From an uncultured Bacteroidales bacterium (GTDB lineage: Bacteria > Bacteroidota > Bacteroidia > Bacteroidales > UBA932): a DNA stretch of 64,000 nucleotides. Shown one piece after another: positions 26,024 to 35,707 of this stretch (its first letter is position 1; each line of letters opens with the position of its first letter). A program made the translations under genes and the position numbers. The notes under the pieces are model-generated. The model saw only the letters and a program-made list of their open reading frames with translations, was not told the DNA's origin and did not search any database. The stretch lies in the NCBI GenBank assembly GCA_934725575.1, contig CAKVCK010000017.1:19584-83583 (forward strand), read 5' to 3'.

Positions 26024-26135
26024 AAGTGTGAGATTCTTCACACTTAATGGTACAAAGAGGCTACATCCGTCCCGCAATGATGAGGGGCCTGCAACGGGGC
26101 CTGCGACTTCTAAGTGTGCGAATATATTCACACTT
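26024..26135. repeat. Paired inverted repeats flanking a 12-base tandem duplication
   Basis: Two hairpins share the same arms. AAGTGTGA/TCACACTT (26024-26031 with 26038-26045) has a 6-base loop, and AAGTGTG/CACACTT (26112-26118 with 26129-26135) has a 10-base loop. Between them GGGGCCTGCAAC (26084-26095) is repeated at once as GGGGCCTGCGAC (26096-26107). The 400-base spacer between the Rpn gene and the large operon holds no ORF I can support. The element could be a small mobile or recombination remnant, or paired binding sites. Confidence 0.6.
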
Positions 26136-26245
26136 GGAATGGCAAATGGCAGATTGTCAGCGAGATGTGGTTTTAGATGCGAATGGATACTGCGGATAAA
26201 GAACGATGCCTTATGCTGGGGTGGGAAAGCAAACTGCGTGAAAGC

Positions 26246-26280
26246 AAAAATCCGGACGGCCTGTAACGGGCCGCCCGGAT
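26246..26280 (-). terminator. Terminator of the eight-gene SusC/SusD operon
   Basis: On the minus strand a stem of 12 positions with one mismatch (26280-26269 with 26261-26250) closes a 7-base loop and is followed by a run of T residues (26250-26246). It lies 56 bases after the stop at 26336 and ends the transcript that begins near 43350. Confidence 0.85.
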
Positions 26281-26335
26281 CGGAAGTGAGGTGTGCTACT
26301 TAATTTTAGTCAGATAACACACGTTATGCCACGGA

Positions 26336-28042
26336 TTACTTTCTTGTGAAGAACTCGCCTGACTTACCAGCAGGGTTGCACTGGAAGAAGTTCGCATAGG
26401 CGCTGACGGTCGAGTGGTTGAACGCATTCGTGTTTGAAAGGACAACGCCGAAGCCACAGATCAGGTTCATTGACTTGTCGGAGTATTGGGTCAAGGTCTG
26501 AAGCTCTACATCATTGGTTGTCCTGTTCTGGTACATAATGGTGTTGAAGTCGTCAGAAATCTTAAACCACATCCAAACATAGTCCGGATCACCAAGTTCT
26601 GTTTCGGTGTAAAGCCAAGGCTTTCCCCAGGCAGTATCAGTCTTGGTCGCAAGCCCAGGGAAATAAGTGGCATATTTTCCGTTGACAGACTGGCCGATAC
26701 CATCCCTGGTGTCAAGGAAGAATCCGATACGGGCTGTCTTAGCCTCATAATCGACATCCAGGCAAGCATCAAGTATCGTGTCAAAGAACAGTCCTTTCAC
26801 ACCGATGTTGTTCGTGTAAGTCTTGCCGTCAACATCTTTGAGAGCCTCTGTGTTTCTCGGGGCTCCAAAAGTGACAGATTCGAATGTATAAGGATCTGTT
26901 TTCGGCACAAAAGAGCCGGCACCAGCGAATGTCTTGGTAGTGAATGACCAGGTCCCCTTGAAGGAATCCGGACCGATCTGGAGAGCCTCGAAGGTGGAGC
27001 CGTTGGCGAAGATGAGTTTGGCGGAACGAGGCTTGCCGGTCTCGTTCTTGGTCCAGGAAATCTTACCATTAGCGTAGGACAGGAATCCTTCGGAAACGGC
27101 GGCGGAACCACCATTAGGGAAATCAATGGATCCAGCCTCATCAGAGATCCACTGGCTTGCCATAGAAACCTTGGCGAGAGTTCTCTCAACCGTGTAAACC
27201 TTACCAGCGACAACAGATGCGGCCGGCTTGAAGTCAGCGACGAAAGTTTCTTCTCCGATATTCACGAAAATTTTGGAGGTCAGGTCATCACCGGCCCAGA
27301 CGGCTGCGGAGGCGGAGATGATGTTGTTGGCGATGGTCGCGCCGAGCTTGAGCTCACCTTCCTCGCTCTTGGCGCCGAGAACGCCACCGGAGATGTGGAG
27401 TTTATTGTGCATCTTGCCGTTGGACAGTGTTACAGAGACGGCGGCCTTCGGGTCAACCTCAGTTCCTTCCGGAAGAGCGAGGCTGAACTTCAGCAGACTT
27501 GTCTTGTAGGAGAAAGGAATGCTGGCGGCAAGGGCGTCAGGGTCAGTGGAGGTCAGATCCTTGAAGTCAACGGCTCCGTAGATGACCTGATTGTTCAGGG
27601 CTGCGGTGAGGTTGGCTTGTGAGCTGATGTCGGACACAATGTCGTCACCACCATCGAAGTTCGTGGTGTTGGCGGTGTTCGCAAGATAAGCGATGATCTT
27701 TGTGGAACCTTCAGGGATGGACACAGCGGGCTGGCGGAAGCAAGCCGTCTTACCGTCAAAAGAGATAGATTTTGGATCGATGGCAAGTTTCGTCACCGGA
27801 CCGGCTACCGAATTGTCAGCCTTGGCGAAGTATGCCCAAACCACATCGTCGTTGTTGAAACTTGCCTTGTAGCTACCGTCCGTAGCCTCTGAATATGAAA
27901 GGCGGGTGGCCGGATCTCCAAGTGTTGCGGTGATCGTCAATGTCTTCGCACCGTTCTCAGGAGCCACGACCTCGTTCTCAACCTTGTTGCAGGCGAGAAG
28001 CGAAGCGGCGAGAGCGAATATTGTCAATATTTTCTTGTACAT
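26336..28042 (-). CDS. Fimbrillin-like lipoprotein with novel C-terminal module
   Basis: An ATG at 28057 opens the frame, but GGAGG at 28056-28052 is well placed as a Shine-Dalgarno site for the ATG at 28042 (MYKKILTIFA). That start gives a lipoprotein signal with Cys18 (ASLLACNK) and 568 residues. The N-terminal half resembles fimbrillin-like domains (TATLGDPATRLSYSE, FNNDDVVWAYF). A BACON-like strand region precedes residue 359 (WISDEAGS...ISWTKNETGKPRSAKL). The last 210 residues (about 26339-26968) match modules in the proteins at 32073 and 48102, with shared DSFKGTW, TNNIGVKGL, DVDYEAKTARIGFFLD, YVWMWFKIS and CGFGVV. It is the last gene of the operon. Role inferred: surface glycan or matrix binding. 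Confidence 0.82.
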   Translation of the reverse strand: MYKKILTIFALAASLLACNKVENEVVAPENGAKTLTITATLGDPATRLSYSEATDGSYKASFNNDDVVWAYFAKADNSVAGPVTKLAIDPKSISFDGKTACFRQPAVSIPEGSTKIIAYLANTANTTNFDGGDDIVSDISSQANLTAALNNQVIYGAVDFKDLTSTDPDALAASIPFSYKTSLLKFSLALPEGTEVDPKAAVSVTLSNGKMHNKLHISGGVLGAKSEEGELKLGATIANNIISASAAVWAGDDLTSKIFVNIGEETFVADFKPAASVVAGKVYTVERTLAKVSMASQWISDEAGSIDFPNGGSAAVSEGFLSYANGKISWTKNETGKPRSAKLIFANGSTFEALQIGPDSFKGTWSFTTKTFAGAGSFVPKTDPYTFESVTFGAPRNTEALKDVDGKTYTNNIGVKGLFFDTILDACLDVDYEAKTARIGFFLDTRDGIGQSVNGKYATYFPGLATKTDTAWGKPWLYTETELGDPDYVWMWFKISDDFNTIMYQNRTTNDVELQTLTQYSDKSMNLICGFGVVLSNTNAFNHSTVSAYANFFQCNPAGKSGEFFTRK

Positions 28043-28059
28043 AGTATTATCCTCCAAGA

Positions 28060-30786
28060 TTAAAGTTTACCACCGTTGCCAAGGTCAAGGCCGTCGCCGA
28101 TGCTGACCTTGCCGGTAAGAGAGTATTTAGGTCCAGTGGTCCAAGCATAATAGAAGTCGTTTGTCGGCCACATAGCGTTAAGAGCATCAACAACATTGGT
28201 GCAACTTACGTTATTAACCTTAACCGCAGCAGCCAAGACACCTTCAGCGGTCGCTGAGCAGACTGTACCTTCTGTAACCTTTCTGGCTGACTCCGTGCCA
28301 ATCGCATTCGCGGCCACACCTTCAAGATAGTATGAATATGAGCATTCAGCGTTGGCATTCAAAGACTTACCTGCAATTGCACCTAAAGTGAGTTCTATAT
28401 TCTCTACAGGTGAACCAGAAACAGGTGTAACGGTTCCACTTGTGTAGCAATTGTAGATACGTCCACCACTGAATGCACCTGCTATTCCTCCTACTAAAGG
28501 TTTTGCTGTTTCGGCATTCGCATATTTGACAGCACCTGTATTCAGGCAATTGTCAAGACGAGATCCGCAACCTCCTTGTGTCTGATTGGTGCGTCCGCCG
28601 CCAAGAATACCACCCGCTCTGTCTGAATTTGTGATGATCTCACCGCGGTTTTCGCAGTTATTGATGTCAGTACGAGACTTTGAGCCTCTTCCATCAAAAC
28701 AACCCATAATACCACCGACAAACTGACCACCGTGAATTTTACCAGTGTTAAGGCAGGTGTAAATCGGAATCGCAGTCCAATTGTTATTATCATAGGACTG
28801 ACCTACAATACCACCTACATAAATACCAGACTGCGCTACGGAACCACCTTCCTTACCGGTCACAGTGACATCACCATTATTTGTGCAATAGTAAATCTCA
28901 ACCCTGTTCGGCGCATTTGAGTAAGACCAGGTATGACCTACAATACCACCTACACCCTGGGTGCTGCCCTCGGTACCGGCGACATTGACCTTACCGTTGT
29001 TCACACAATTCTTGATCGCGATGACTCTTTTTCCTGTCTTGCCGGCCGACCTTGCAGAACCGACAATACCGCCGGTCCAACCAGATTTGAATGTGCCCTT
29101 GACCTCTCCATCGTTCTGGCAATTCAGGATGTTTGCATTGTCCCATGCGGATCCGACAATACCACCATTGACTCCGAATCCGTTACTTGAGACAGTACCA
29201 GTGTTCGAGCAATAGGAGACAGTGTACCAGCTTCCGTGTCCGAGGATACCGCCGCCCTTGTTGACACAAGTGACAGTTCCGGAGTTGGAGCAACGGCTTA
29301 CAAAAGAGCCATTCGCAAAGCCGACGATACCGCCGACTCCATTTAAATCAACGCCCTTGTCAGAAATATTATTGTTGGTCAAAGTGGCTTCAACCGCTCC
29401 GGAATTCTTTGAATTAGTGATGTTTCCTGTCCTGACAGAACCGCAAATACCTCCTACAGAACGGCCACCCTTGATGTTTCCCTCGTTTGAGCAATTATCA
29501 ATAGCGAAGTTAGATTTGGAATCCACCCAACCGGCGATGCCTCCGACATAGCTGCTTGTTGATGTCACATTAGCCTTGTTGACGCAATTGGTGATCTTAG
29601 CACCGTTATCCGCATTGACGAGACCGCAGACACCGGCAGCGTCATCAAATGTTGAATTGACAGTACCCTCTACAGTAACATCGTGGATGTTGGCGCCCTC
29701 AGCGATGGCTCCGAAGAGTCCGCAGGATTTTCTGGCTGTCTGGTTGATGTTGAGGCTTACGGTCTTGCCGTTACCGTCAAAATCACCGATGAACTGCTTC
29801 TTGACATTGATGGAGGCATCGTAGTAACCGACAGGAGTGGTTACATTCTTGATGTTCTCCATCAGTCTCACATACTGATCCTTCATATTGTTACCGTCGT
29901 TCACATAATAAGCGAAAGCAAGGAAGTCAGCAAGGCTGGAGATCTGCCAAGGGTTACCCTGTGTGCCTTCTCCGGCAAGTGGCTTAAGAGCATCACCGAT
30001 AGTTCCGAGATCATAGTAGGCATTGACAGCCAGTTCCTTGTCGGAAACCGTGGATTTACTCTCACTGGCGTTGTGAAGGTCAAGTGTAACGGCGGTCATA
30101 GTGAAACCTGCCGTGTAAGTTCCAGGAATGACGGTGGCATAGAAAGCGTTACCATTGTTTCCATCGACAGCGACAGTGACATCTGATGAATATGTGTTAC
30201 CCTCGATTGTGCTGACAACAGGAGAACCTGATGTCATGTCAACACTGAAAAGTCCGGAAACCTTGTTGTTCACAGAGTTGATAGACACAACCTTCACCGC
30301 AGCTGCGGCATCGGCTGAAACCTTGAAGCGAAGGACTGACGTGACGTTCTTCATCTTCACATAGCGGTCTTCGGCGACGGCGCAAGCGATATTGGCGCTG
30401 CCGAACAATCCATTTTGGTTGCTCGGAACCTCAAGAGTGAACTTCCCGTCCTCGACTCCTTTGGCGGCGGTGCAAGGATAGACAACATATATCTTACCCT
30501 CAAGAGTGGTGCTGAACTCGAAATATCTCTGACCGGCGAACTTGGAGTCAACCGTAAGGGTGTCTGATTCTGTTCCGTTGGTGACGAAAATCTTGTCACC
30601 CTCTGACCAGACTGTCTTACCCTGCTTGGTGATGTCGGTCTTTGTCTGGGTCTCCTCGTCAAAGGAGCAGGTGAAAGTCCTGAGCTCTCCTCTGGTCTGC
30701 CCGCCATCGAGAACCTCTTCACGGGCGCAAGCCGCTGAAGCTATCGCAAGAGCGGCCACGAAAAGCATTTTTATAGTCTTTTTCAT
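28060..30786 (-). CDS. Lipoprotein with fimbrillin-like N-terminus and about 13 GLUG-type repeats
   Basis: This 908-residue protein has a lipoprotein signal (Cys20, IASAACAREEV; the acidic residues after Cys fit surface export in Bacteroidetes). Residues about 30-265 look fimbrillin-like (KTVWSEGDKIFV). From about 350 to 830 roughly 13 units follow of the form VGGIVG-x-(n)-CxNxGxV, which is the GLUG motif that builds a beta-helix-like rod found in adhesins and in proteins linked to glycan binding. The central coding stretch (28.4-30.2 kb) is free of the GAATAT hexamer. It sits 17 bases after the BACON lipoprotein gene in the operon. Probable role: surface adhesion or substrate binding. Confidence 0.85.
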   Translation of the reverse strand: MKKTIKMLFVAALAIASAACAREEVLDGGQTRGELRTFTCSFDEETQTKTDITKQGKTVWSEGDKIFVTNGTESDTLTVDSKFAGQRYFEFSTTLEGKIYVVYPCTAAKGVEDGKFTLEVPSNQNGLFGSANIACAVAEDRYVKMKNVTSVLRFKVSADAAAAVKVVSINSVNNKVSGLFSVDMTSGSPVVSTIEGNTYSSDVTVAVDGNNGNAFYATVIPGTYTAGFTMTAVTLDLHNASESKSTVSDKELAVNAYYDLGTIGDALKPLAGEGTQGNPWQISSLADFLAFAYYVNDGNNMKDQYVRLMENIKNVTTPVGYYDASINVKKQFIGDFDGNGKTVSLNINQTARKSCGLFGAIAEGANIHDVTVEGTVNSTFDDAAGVCGLVNADNGAKITNCVNKANVTSTSSYVGGIAGWVDSKSNFAIDNCSNEGNIKGGRSVGGICGSVRTGNITNSKNSGAVEATLTNNNISDKGVDLNGVGGIVGFANGSFVSRCSNSGTVTCVNKGGGILGHGSWYTVSYCSNTGTVSSNGFGVNGGIVGSAWDNANILNCQNDGEVKGTFKSGWTGGIVGSARSAGKTGKRVIAIKNCVNNGKVNVAGTEGSTQGVGGIVGHTWSYSNAPNRVEIYYCTNNGDVTVTGKEGGSVAQSGIYVGGIVGQSYDNNNWTAIPIYTCLNTGKIHGGQFVGGIMGCFDGRGSKSRTDINNCENRGEIITNSDRAGGILGGGRTNQTQGGCGSRLDNCLNTGAVKYANAETAKPLVGGIAGAFSGGRIYNCYTSGTVTPVSGSPVENIELTLGAIAGKSLNANAECSYSYYLEGVAANAIGTESARKVTEGTVCSATAEGVLAAAVKVNNVSCTNVVDALNAMWPTNDFYYAWTTGPKYSLTGKVSIGDGLDLGNGGKL

Positions 30787-30804
30787 CTTGTATTCAATTA
30801 AGGA

Positions 30805-32040
30805 TTACTTGTTCCAGTCCCAACCCGGTTTGTCATAGTCCTCTGTACCGGATGAGTTGTCCGGCTGGGTTGGCTCCTCGCTCTTCTTTACCTCGACCTT
30901 GAGGATCTGCCAGGTACCGGCCTTCTTGCTCTCGTCGCTGACATACTTGAAAGCGATCTGGATTACAGAACCAATGTAAGAGTCAAGTTTGATCTCCTCG
31001 GAAGTCATCACCTCTGAACCGAGTTCATCAGGATAGGAGAATGTGATGGCTATCTGATTCCAACTGCCTCCATCCTTTCTTACCCAAAGGGAAGTCTGCT
31101 CTTTTGCAAGCTCGATGCCGGCGAAATCTCTGACGATGTGATCGAACACAAGGATAGGCTTCTCGGCGTTCTTCAGGTCAATCTTCTCTGTGTAGAGAGT
31201 GGCCTCGGTTGTGTAGTCGGCGTTCTTGTAGCCGGAAGCTCTCCAACCTGTCGAGGCGCTCCAAGACCAAAGTGCGTCAAACGCATAAGGGAATATCGCA
31301 TTGTTGACAACCACCCCGTTCTCGGCGGTTTTGTAGTCGGCGGTGTAAGGGAATGCCTTCGTAGCGGCCGTGTCAGGGCTTGGCTCTGAATATTCCTCAT
31401 ACTTCACAAGGTAGGCATAGACAAATTTGCCGCCCTCATAGTAACCGATGATCGTGACTGTGCTGCGCTCCTTGACATTGTCAAGCTTGCCGCCCTGGGT
31501 GCCGTAAGCGACCTCAGAGGCACTGAGACCTGCGACCTGAACGGAGCCGGTGCCGTCAACGAGGTTGAACGAGCCATCGGACTTGAGGCTCTTCACAACT
31601 CCGGTGAGCTGGAAGCGCTGGTATTTGTAGATGTTCGCCAACTTGCTCATCGACGAAACGTCGATGGTCTGTACCTCAGGGATATATGCTTCCTGATTGA
31701 TGGTGAGTTTCGCGGTGAGGGCACCGTCGGTCTGCTTGAATGTGACGGTGGCGGTGCGTTCCACATCCTCGTTCTTTGAGACGGTGACTTTCACAGGCTG
31801 GAGTTCCTTGGAAGGATCTCCCGCCATTGGTTCAACCTTAACCCAGGACACCGAGTTCTCAACGGTCCATTCGACCGTGGCGGTGAGGTTCACTGTCTCG
31901 GAACCTCCGTCCACCTTGAAATTCAGCTCACCCGGATTAACCTTAACTGCAGGATCGCCGTAGCCGGGATCCTTTTTGCATGAGGAAAACGCGAAAATCG
32001 CGAGAACCGCTGCGGTCAGTGTTAACAAGTGTGATTTCAT
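30805..32040 (-). CDS. BACON-domain lipoprotein
   Basis: This 411-residue lipoprotein has its acylated Cys at 21 (FAFSSCKKDPG). Residues about 32-120 form a BACON-type domain (VNPGELNFKVDGGSETVNLTA, WVKVEPMAGDPS, RTATVTFKQTDG). Residues about 125-220 look like an OB-fold (FQLTGVVKSLKSDGSFNLVDG). The C-terminal 180 residues resemble the jelly-roll domains of Bacteroidetes surface proteins (DUF5017 or choice-of-anchor type; YTEKIDLKNAEKPILVFDHIVRD). No catalytic residues are visible. Like many SusE/SusF-position proteins it probably helps hold the glycan at the surface; domain names beyond BACON are tentative. Confidence 0.8.
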   Translation of the reverse strand: MKSHLLTLTAAVLAIFAFSSCKKDPGYGDPAVKVNPGELNFKVDGGSETVNLTATVEWTVENSVSWVKVEPMAGDPSKELQPVKVTVSKNEDVERTATVTFKQTDGALTAKLTINQEAYIPEVQTIDVSSMSKLANIYKYQRFQLTGVVKSLKSDGSFNLVDGTGSVQVAGLSASEVAYGTQGGKLDNVKERSTVTIIGYYEGGKFVYAYLVKYEEYSEPSPDTAATKAFPYTADYKTAENGVVVNNAIFPYAFDALWSWSASTGWRASGYKNADYTTEATLYTEKIDLKNAEKPILVFDHIVRDFAGIELAKEQTSLWVRKDGGSWNQIAITFSYPDELGSEVMTSEEIKLDSYIGSVIQIAFKYVSDESKKAGTWQILKVEVKKSEEPTQPDNSSGTEDYDKPGWDWNK

Positions 32041-32072
32041 TGTGAATAAAATTTGTGATTAGAGATTAATAT

Positions 32073-35000
32073 TTAGTTTCTTTTGAAGTACATCCCATCA
32101 GTGTCACTGCTGTTGAAGTTGGCCTGATAGATCACGTCATAGCCAGATGCCAAAGTGGTGGCACTCGTCGAGGTCGCCTTCACGCAGGAGATGCCGCAGA
32201 TGTAGTGGTTACCCTTTGAGGTTTTCTGTCCCTTGTCCTTGAACACGTACCTTAAAGTGTTAAAGTCCTTGCTCACGCTGAACCACAGCCACTCGTAATC
32301 GCTGGCGGAGAAAACCCCTGCTCCCGGAGCGAATACATATTTCCCGGCGGCCCATCCGCTTGTCTGATTCAACTCGGGAAGAAACGACACGAATCTTCCG
32401 CCCCCGGCATCAAGTGCGGCACGTCTGTCAAGGAACACCCCAAAGTTGACTGACTGCCCGGCGTAGTCAATCTCCACCACGGCATCCATCACGGCGTTGA
32501 AATAAAGTCCCTTGACACCGAGGTTGTTGGTGTGTTCCGTTCCCGACGCGTCTTTCAATTTTTCGGTCTTGAGAGGTTCGCCTAAAGTCAACGGGGAGGC
32601 ATAGCCAAGGGTGTTGCCTTTACCGAGGGTCTTGTTCGGGTCGAACAACTTGGAGTACAATGTCCAACCGCCCTTGAAATCATCCGCCGAGATCTGGGTC
32701 ACTGAATATTCAGTAGCGTCAGGGAGGGTGATGGTCGCCGTTCTTGGCTTGCCGGTGGTGTTGGCGGTCCAAGAGAGCGTGCCATTGGAATATGTCAGCC
32801 AATCTTCCGAAGCGTTGCCGCTGCCTCCGGAGACAGACTTGCTTCCAGCCTCATCATTTGTCCAAAGACTGTTGGATGTAGAACCAACCTGAAAAGTCTT
32901 CTTGAGCGGTTTCGCGGCTGCGTCCCAAGAGTCGAAAGCCTCAAGGGTCAGCTCGTAAGTCCCATCCGTGACGTTGCCGAGTGAGCGGGTCCACTCCTTC
33001 CTCATCCCGGAGGTCTTGGCGCTCTTGTAGAAGTCGGCGAGGATCTTCATGGTCGTCACGACAGCGGCACCCTTCTTGAGGGTGAGCACGTAATGATGCA
33101 CGAACTCGTCATCCGTGCCGGCGGCCCACTTAGCCGTGGCGATTCCATCTGTAACATCAACGTTTAACGTTGACAGTGACGGAGCCGCGTTGGCAAGGCT
33201 GAGTGTCGTGTGATTGTATTTCGTCAGGTGCCCCTTGTCGGATGTCGGATAAGAGGACACGATAGGTTCCCCGATGACACCTTTGTTGTAGAAGTCCATC
33301 CTCAGCACACGCATGTTGCCGCTGGCGTCGAACTGGAGCAGGTTGCCCTGCGAGAAGTCGTTGCAGTCCTTCATCACGGTGGCGCTGGACATATCCTCGT
33401 ACTTGCCGTTCTCAAGCGCCATATAACGTACAGAAGCGCATCCGAAGACGGAGAAATCGCCCTGCCATACACTGCGAGGGTCGTTCAGAGGGAAATGGAG
33501 GTGGCCACCGAACACAATCGCCTGAGGATATTTCCTCAGTACCGGCGTCAACGCATCGGTCGCCCAGTAATGCGAAAGTGTGGACTCCCATATTCCACCC
33601 TCCTCGCCCAGACGGCTGCCATAGACGGTGTTCTTGATCATCGGATGGGTGAGCACGATGACATATTTCTCAGGCTCGGCCGAGGTGATGGCGGCCAACT
33701 GGTTGTCAAGCCAAGTGACGACCGTCGGGTCATAGACAATCGGCTGGTCTCCGTTCGGAGAGACGCACAGGATGTGATAATCCCCGATTACGCAGTGACG
33801 GGCCTCGTACTTTGTCCTCATCTCCTGATCCTGGTCTGTCTGGAAATAATCGTTTCCGAACATATTCCTCATATAAGCGACATCCGAGACCATTGTGGAG
33901 GCCCAGGCATATCGAGGGACATCGTGATTACCAATCGTGTAGATCATCGGAGTCTTCTTCACGTCAATCTCTGATTCGAGGGTCGATTTGAACAGGCTCA
34001 ACTGATTGTTGCTCGGCTGATCAATCAGGTCACCTACCACAAGGACTCCGGCCATTCCGTTGGAATCGTTCTCAAGAGCCTTGGCCTTGAACTGCTGGAG
34101 AGCGGACTTCCATTTGTTCGCCTGTGCCTGCTGGTTGACGTGCACATCGCTGACCACACCAAGCGAAAGGACAATGTTGCTTGCGTCAAAGTTCTTTGTC
34201 TTGTCCGTCGGTTTTGTTATGACGAACTTGGCGGCGTTGTAGATCTTCCCTTTCTCCACTGTAAGCGAAGAATTGTTCTTGGAGTAGCCGATCTCCTTTC
34301 CGGCGCTGTTGTAAACCCTCAAGGTATATCCCTTTGAGAGTTTAAGTCCAGGGTAAAGCCCGAACCAATAGGTCTTATCCGGTTCGATGGTCTTCTTCAG
34401 GGATGTCGTGGACTCAAACGCGGGGGTTGTGTTGCCGTTGACATTCTGACTGGAGAAAGACACTAGCATATTCTTGCTGATCCTTTCAGAATTGTTGCCT
34501 TCGAGCACCACGTATGAAGAGGCAGGCTCGTCAACCTTGAAAGCGAGGAGCGAGAATATGTTCTTGAAGGCAAGCGTGCCGGAACCGTCCGCGCAGCTTG
34601 CCACGGTGACAGTCGGCTTCTCAATGGTGTTGCCGTCAAGGTTGCTGGTTGACCAGTTGGCTTTCTGGCAGCCGTCTATTCCCGTGCCAGGAATCATTGC
34701 ATAATAACCGGAGGCTCCGGCAGGAAGAGTACCGTTGGAAACAAACTTGGCGGTACGCCCGTCAGATGATATGTCTGTGGCCTTGATGGTTTCTGTTACA
34801 AGTGTTTCGCCATCGAGACAAGCGACCTCTATCACATCACCGTCTGTCCAAGTGGATTTGAATTCCGGAGTCGTAGTGTCCTCAAACGAGGCGGTGAACT
34901 CAACCGATTCCGGCTGAAGCTCTCCGGCTGCCATGACTTTTCCATTCGGGACTGTGAGCTTGTCGGAATAGACAGACTTGCTGACAACCTTGCCCGAAGC

Positions 35001-35696
35001 GTCATAGGCGGTGACGGTGTAACCCTGTCCAAGTACGGTTCCCGGCACAAGGCTGATGTAGCAGTTTCCAGACCCGCCGACATTGACCTTGATGACTTTC
35101 TGTGCCTCGAACGTAGGTTTTGAGGCCAAGGAAACGGAATAGTCGGAAGTCGAGACCGTGACATCGTAGTTCAGATCTTCCTCGTTGTTGCCTTTCAGTT
35201 CGATGGACTTGACGGAAGCGTCGGAGACCTCAACCTTAAGGAACGAGAATATATTCCTGAAGCTCAAGGTTGAAGAGCCTTTGCCGCACTTTGCCACGGC
35301 GATTGAACGGGTTGACGAGGTCGATGACGAGACTGTCCAAGAGGAAGCGGGATCACATCCGCTGACACCGGTCTCCGCAATGAACGCGTAATATTCATCG
35401 CAATCTTCCTTGATGCTTCCTTTCGATGTGAAGGTAGCGCTTGCCGAAGACACGGAGGAGGCGGTGATGGTCTCGGATGTGGATTGGCCGTCCTTGACTC
35501 CGATGAGATGAATAGCGTCACCGTCCGTCCAGGATGTCTTGAACGGTGTGGCCGCGGAAGCGTCAAGCGTGGCCGTGAATGTGGCGGCATTCACTTCCGG
35601 TTCCGGCTCAGGAGTCGGCTCCTGCTTCTCCTTGCAGGATGCAGCCGCAGAGAGAAGCACAAGAGCCGAGAGTAGTATTGAATGATACATTTTCAT
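32073..35696 (-). CDS. Large lipoprotein: two fimbrillin-like domains, metallophosphoesterase, novel C-terminal module
   Basis: This 1207-residue lipoprotein (Cys21, followed by an acidic EPTPEPEPE linker) has two related fimbrillin-like domains (about 36-260 and 264-495; both contain the SWTDGD or TWTDGD motif). A calcineurin-like phosphoesterase domain follows at about 508-800 with a full metal set: SDVH (Asp517, His519), GDLIDQ (Asp556), GNHD (589-592), THPM and GGHLHFP. After it come an FN3-like domain (about 830-940), a BACON-like stretch and a C-terminal module at 1006-1207 shared with two other proteins here. It should be an active two-metal phosphatase or phosphodiesterase at the cell surface. 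Removal of phosphate from a glycan is inferred from its SusC/SusD operon and the nearby GH92 gene. Confidence 0.88.
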   Translation of the reverse strand: MKMYHSILLSALVLLSAAASCKEKQEPTPEPEPEVNAATFTATLDASAATPFKTSWTDGDAIHLIGVKDGQSTSETITASSVSSASATFTSKGSIKEDCDEYYAFIAETGVSGCDPASSWTVSSSTSSTRSIAVAKCGKGSSTLSFRNIFSFLKVEVSDASVKSIELKGNNEEDLNYDVTVSTSDYSVSLASKPTFEAQKVIKVNVGGSGNCYISLVPGTVLGQGYTVTAYDASGKVVSKSVYSDKLTVPNGKVMAAGELQPESVEFTASFEDTTTPEFKSTWTDGDVIEVACLDGETLVTETIKATDISSDGRTAKFVSNGTLPAGASGYYAMIPGTGIDGCQKANWSTSNLDGNTIEKPTVTVASCADGSGTLAFKNIFSLLAFKVDEPASSYVVLEGNNSERISKNMLVSFSSQNVNGNTTPAFESTTSLKKTIEPDKTYWFGLYPGLKLSKGYTLRVYNSAGKEIGYSKNNSSLTVEKGKIYNAAKFVITKPTDKTKNFDASNIVLSLGVVSDVHVNQQAQANKWKSALQQFKAKALENDSNGMAGVLVVGDLIDQPSNNQLSLFKSTLESEIDVKKTPMIYTIGNHDVPRYAWASTMVSDVAYMRNMFGNDYFQTDQDQEMRTKYEARHCVIGDYHILCVSPNGDQPIVYDPTVVTWLDNQLAAITSAEPEKYVIVLTHPMIKNTVYGSRLGEEGGIWESTLSHYWATDALTPVLRKYPQAIVFGGHLHFPLNDPRSVWQGDFSVFGCASVRYMALENGKYEDMSSATVMKDCNDFSQGNLLQFDASGNMRVLRMDFYNKGVIGEPIVSSYPTSDKGHLTKYNHTTLSLANAAPSLSTLNVDVTDGIATAKWAAGTDDEFVHHYVLTLKKGAAVVTTMKILADFYKSAKTSGMRKEWTRSLGNVTDGTYELTLEAFDSWDAAAKPLKKTFQVGSTSNSLWTNDEAGSKSVSGGSGNASEDWLTYSNGTLSWTANTTGKPRTATITLPDATEYSVTQISADDFKGGWTLYSKLFDPNKTLGKGNTLGYASPLTLGEPLKTEKLKDASGTEHTNNLGVKGLYFNAVMDAVVEIDYAGQSVNFGVFLDRRAALDAGGGRFVSFLPELNQTSGWAAGKYVFAPGAGVFSASDYEWLWFSVSKDFNTLRYVFKDKGQKTSKGNHYICGISCVKATSTSATTLASGYDVIYQANFNSSDTDGMYFKRN

Positions 35697-35707
35697 CTGG
35701 TCCGCCG

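Noticed and set aside
26028..26303. A 91-codon frame in the spacer after the large operon.
   Set aside because: It crosses the hairpins, the tandem repeat and the operon terminator and has no domain or start signals.
28400..30200. CRISPR-like or DNA tandem repeat array, because of many similar short segments.
   Set aside because: The similarity is at protein level (GLUG units of varying length inside one reading frame), with no constant DNA repeat or spacer pattern.
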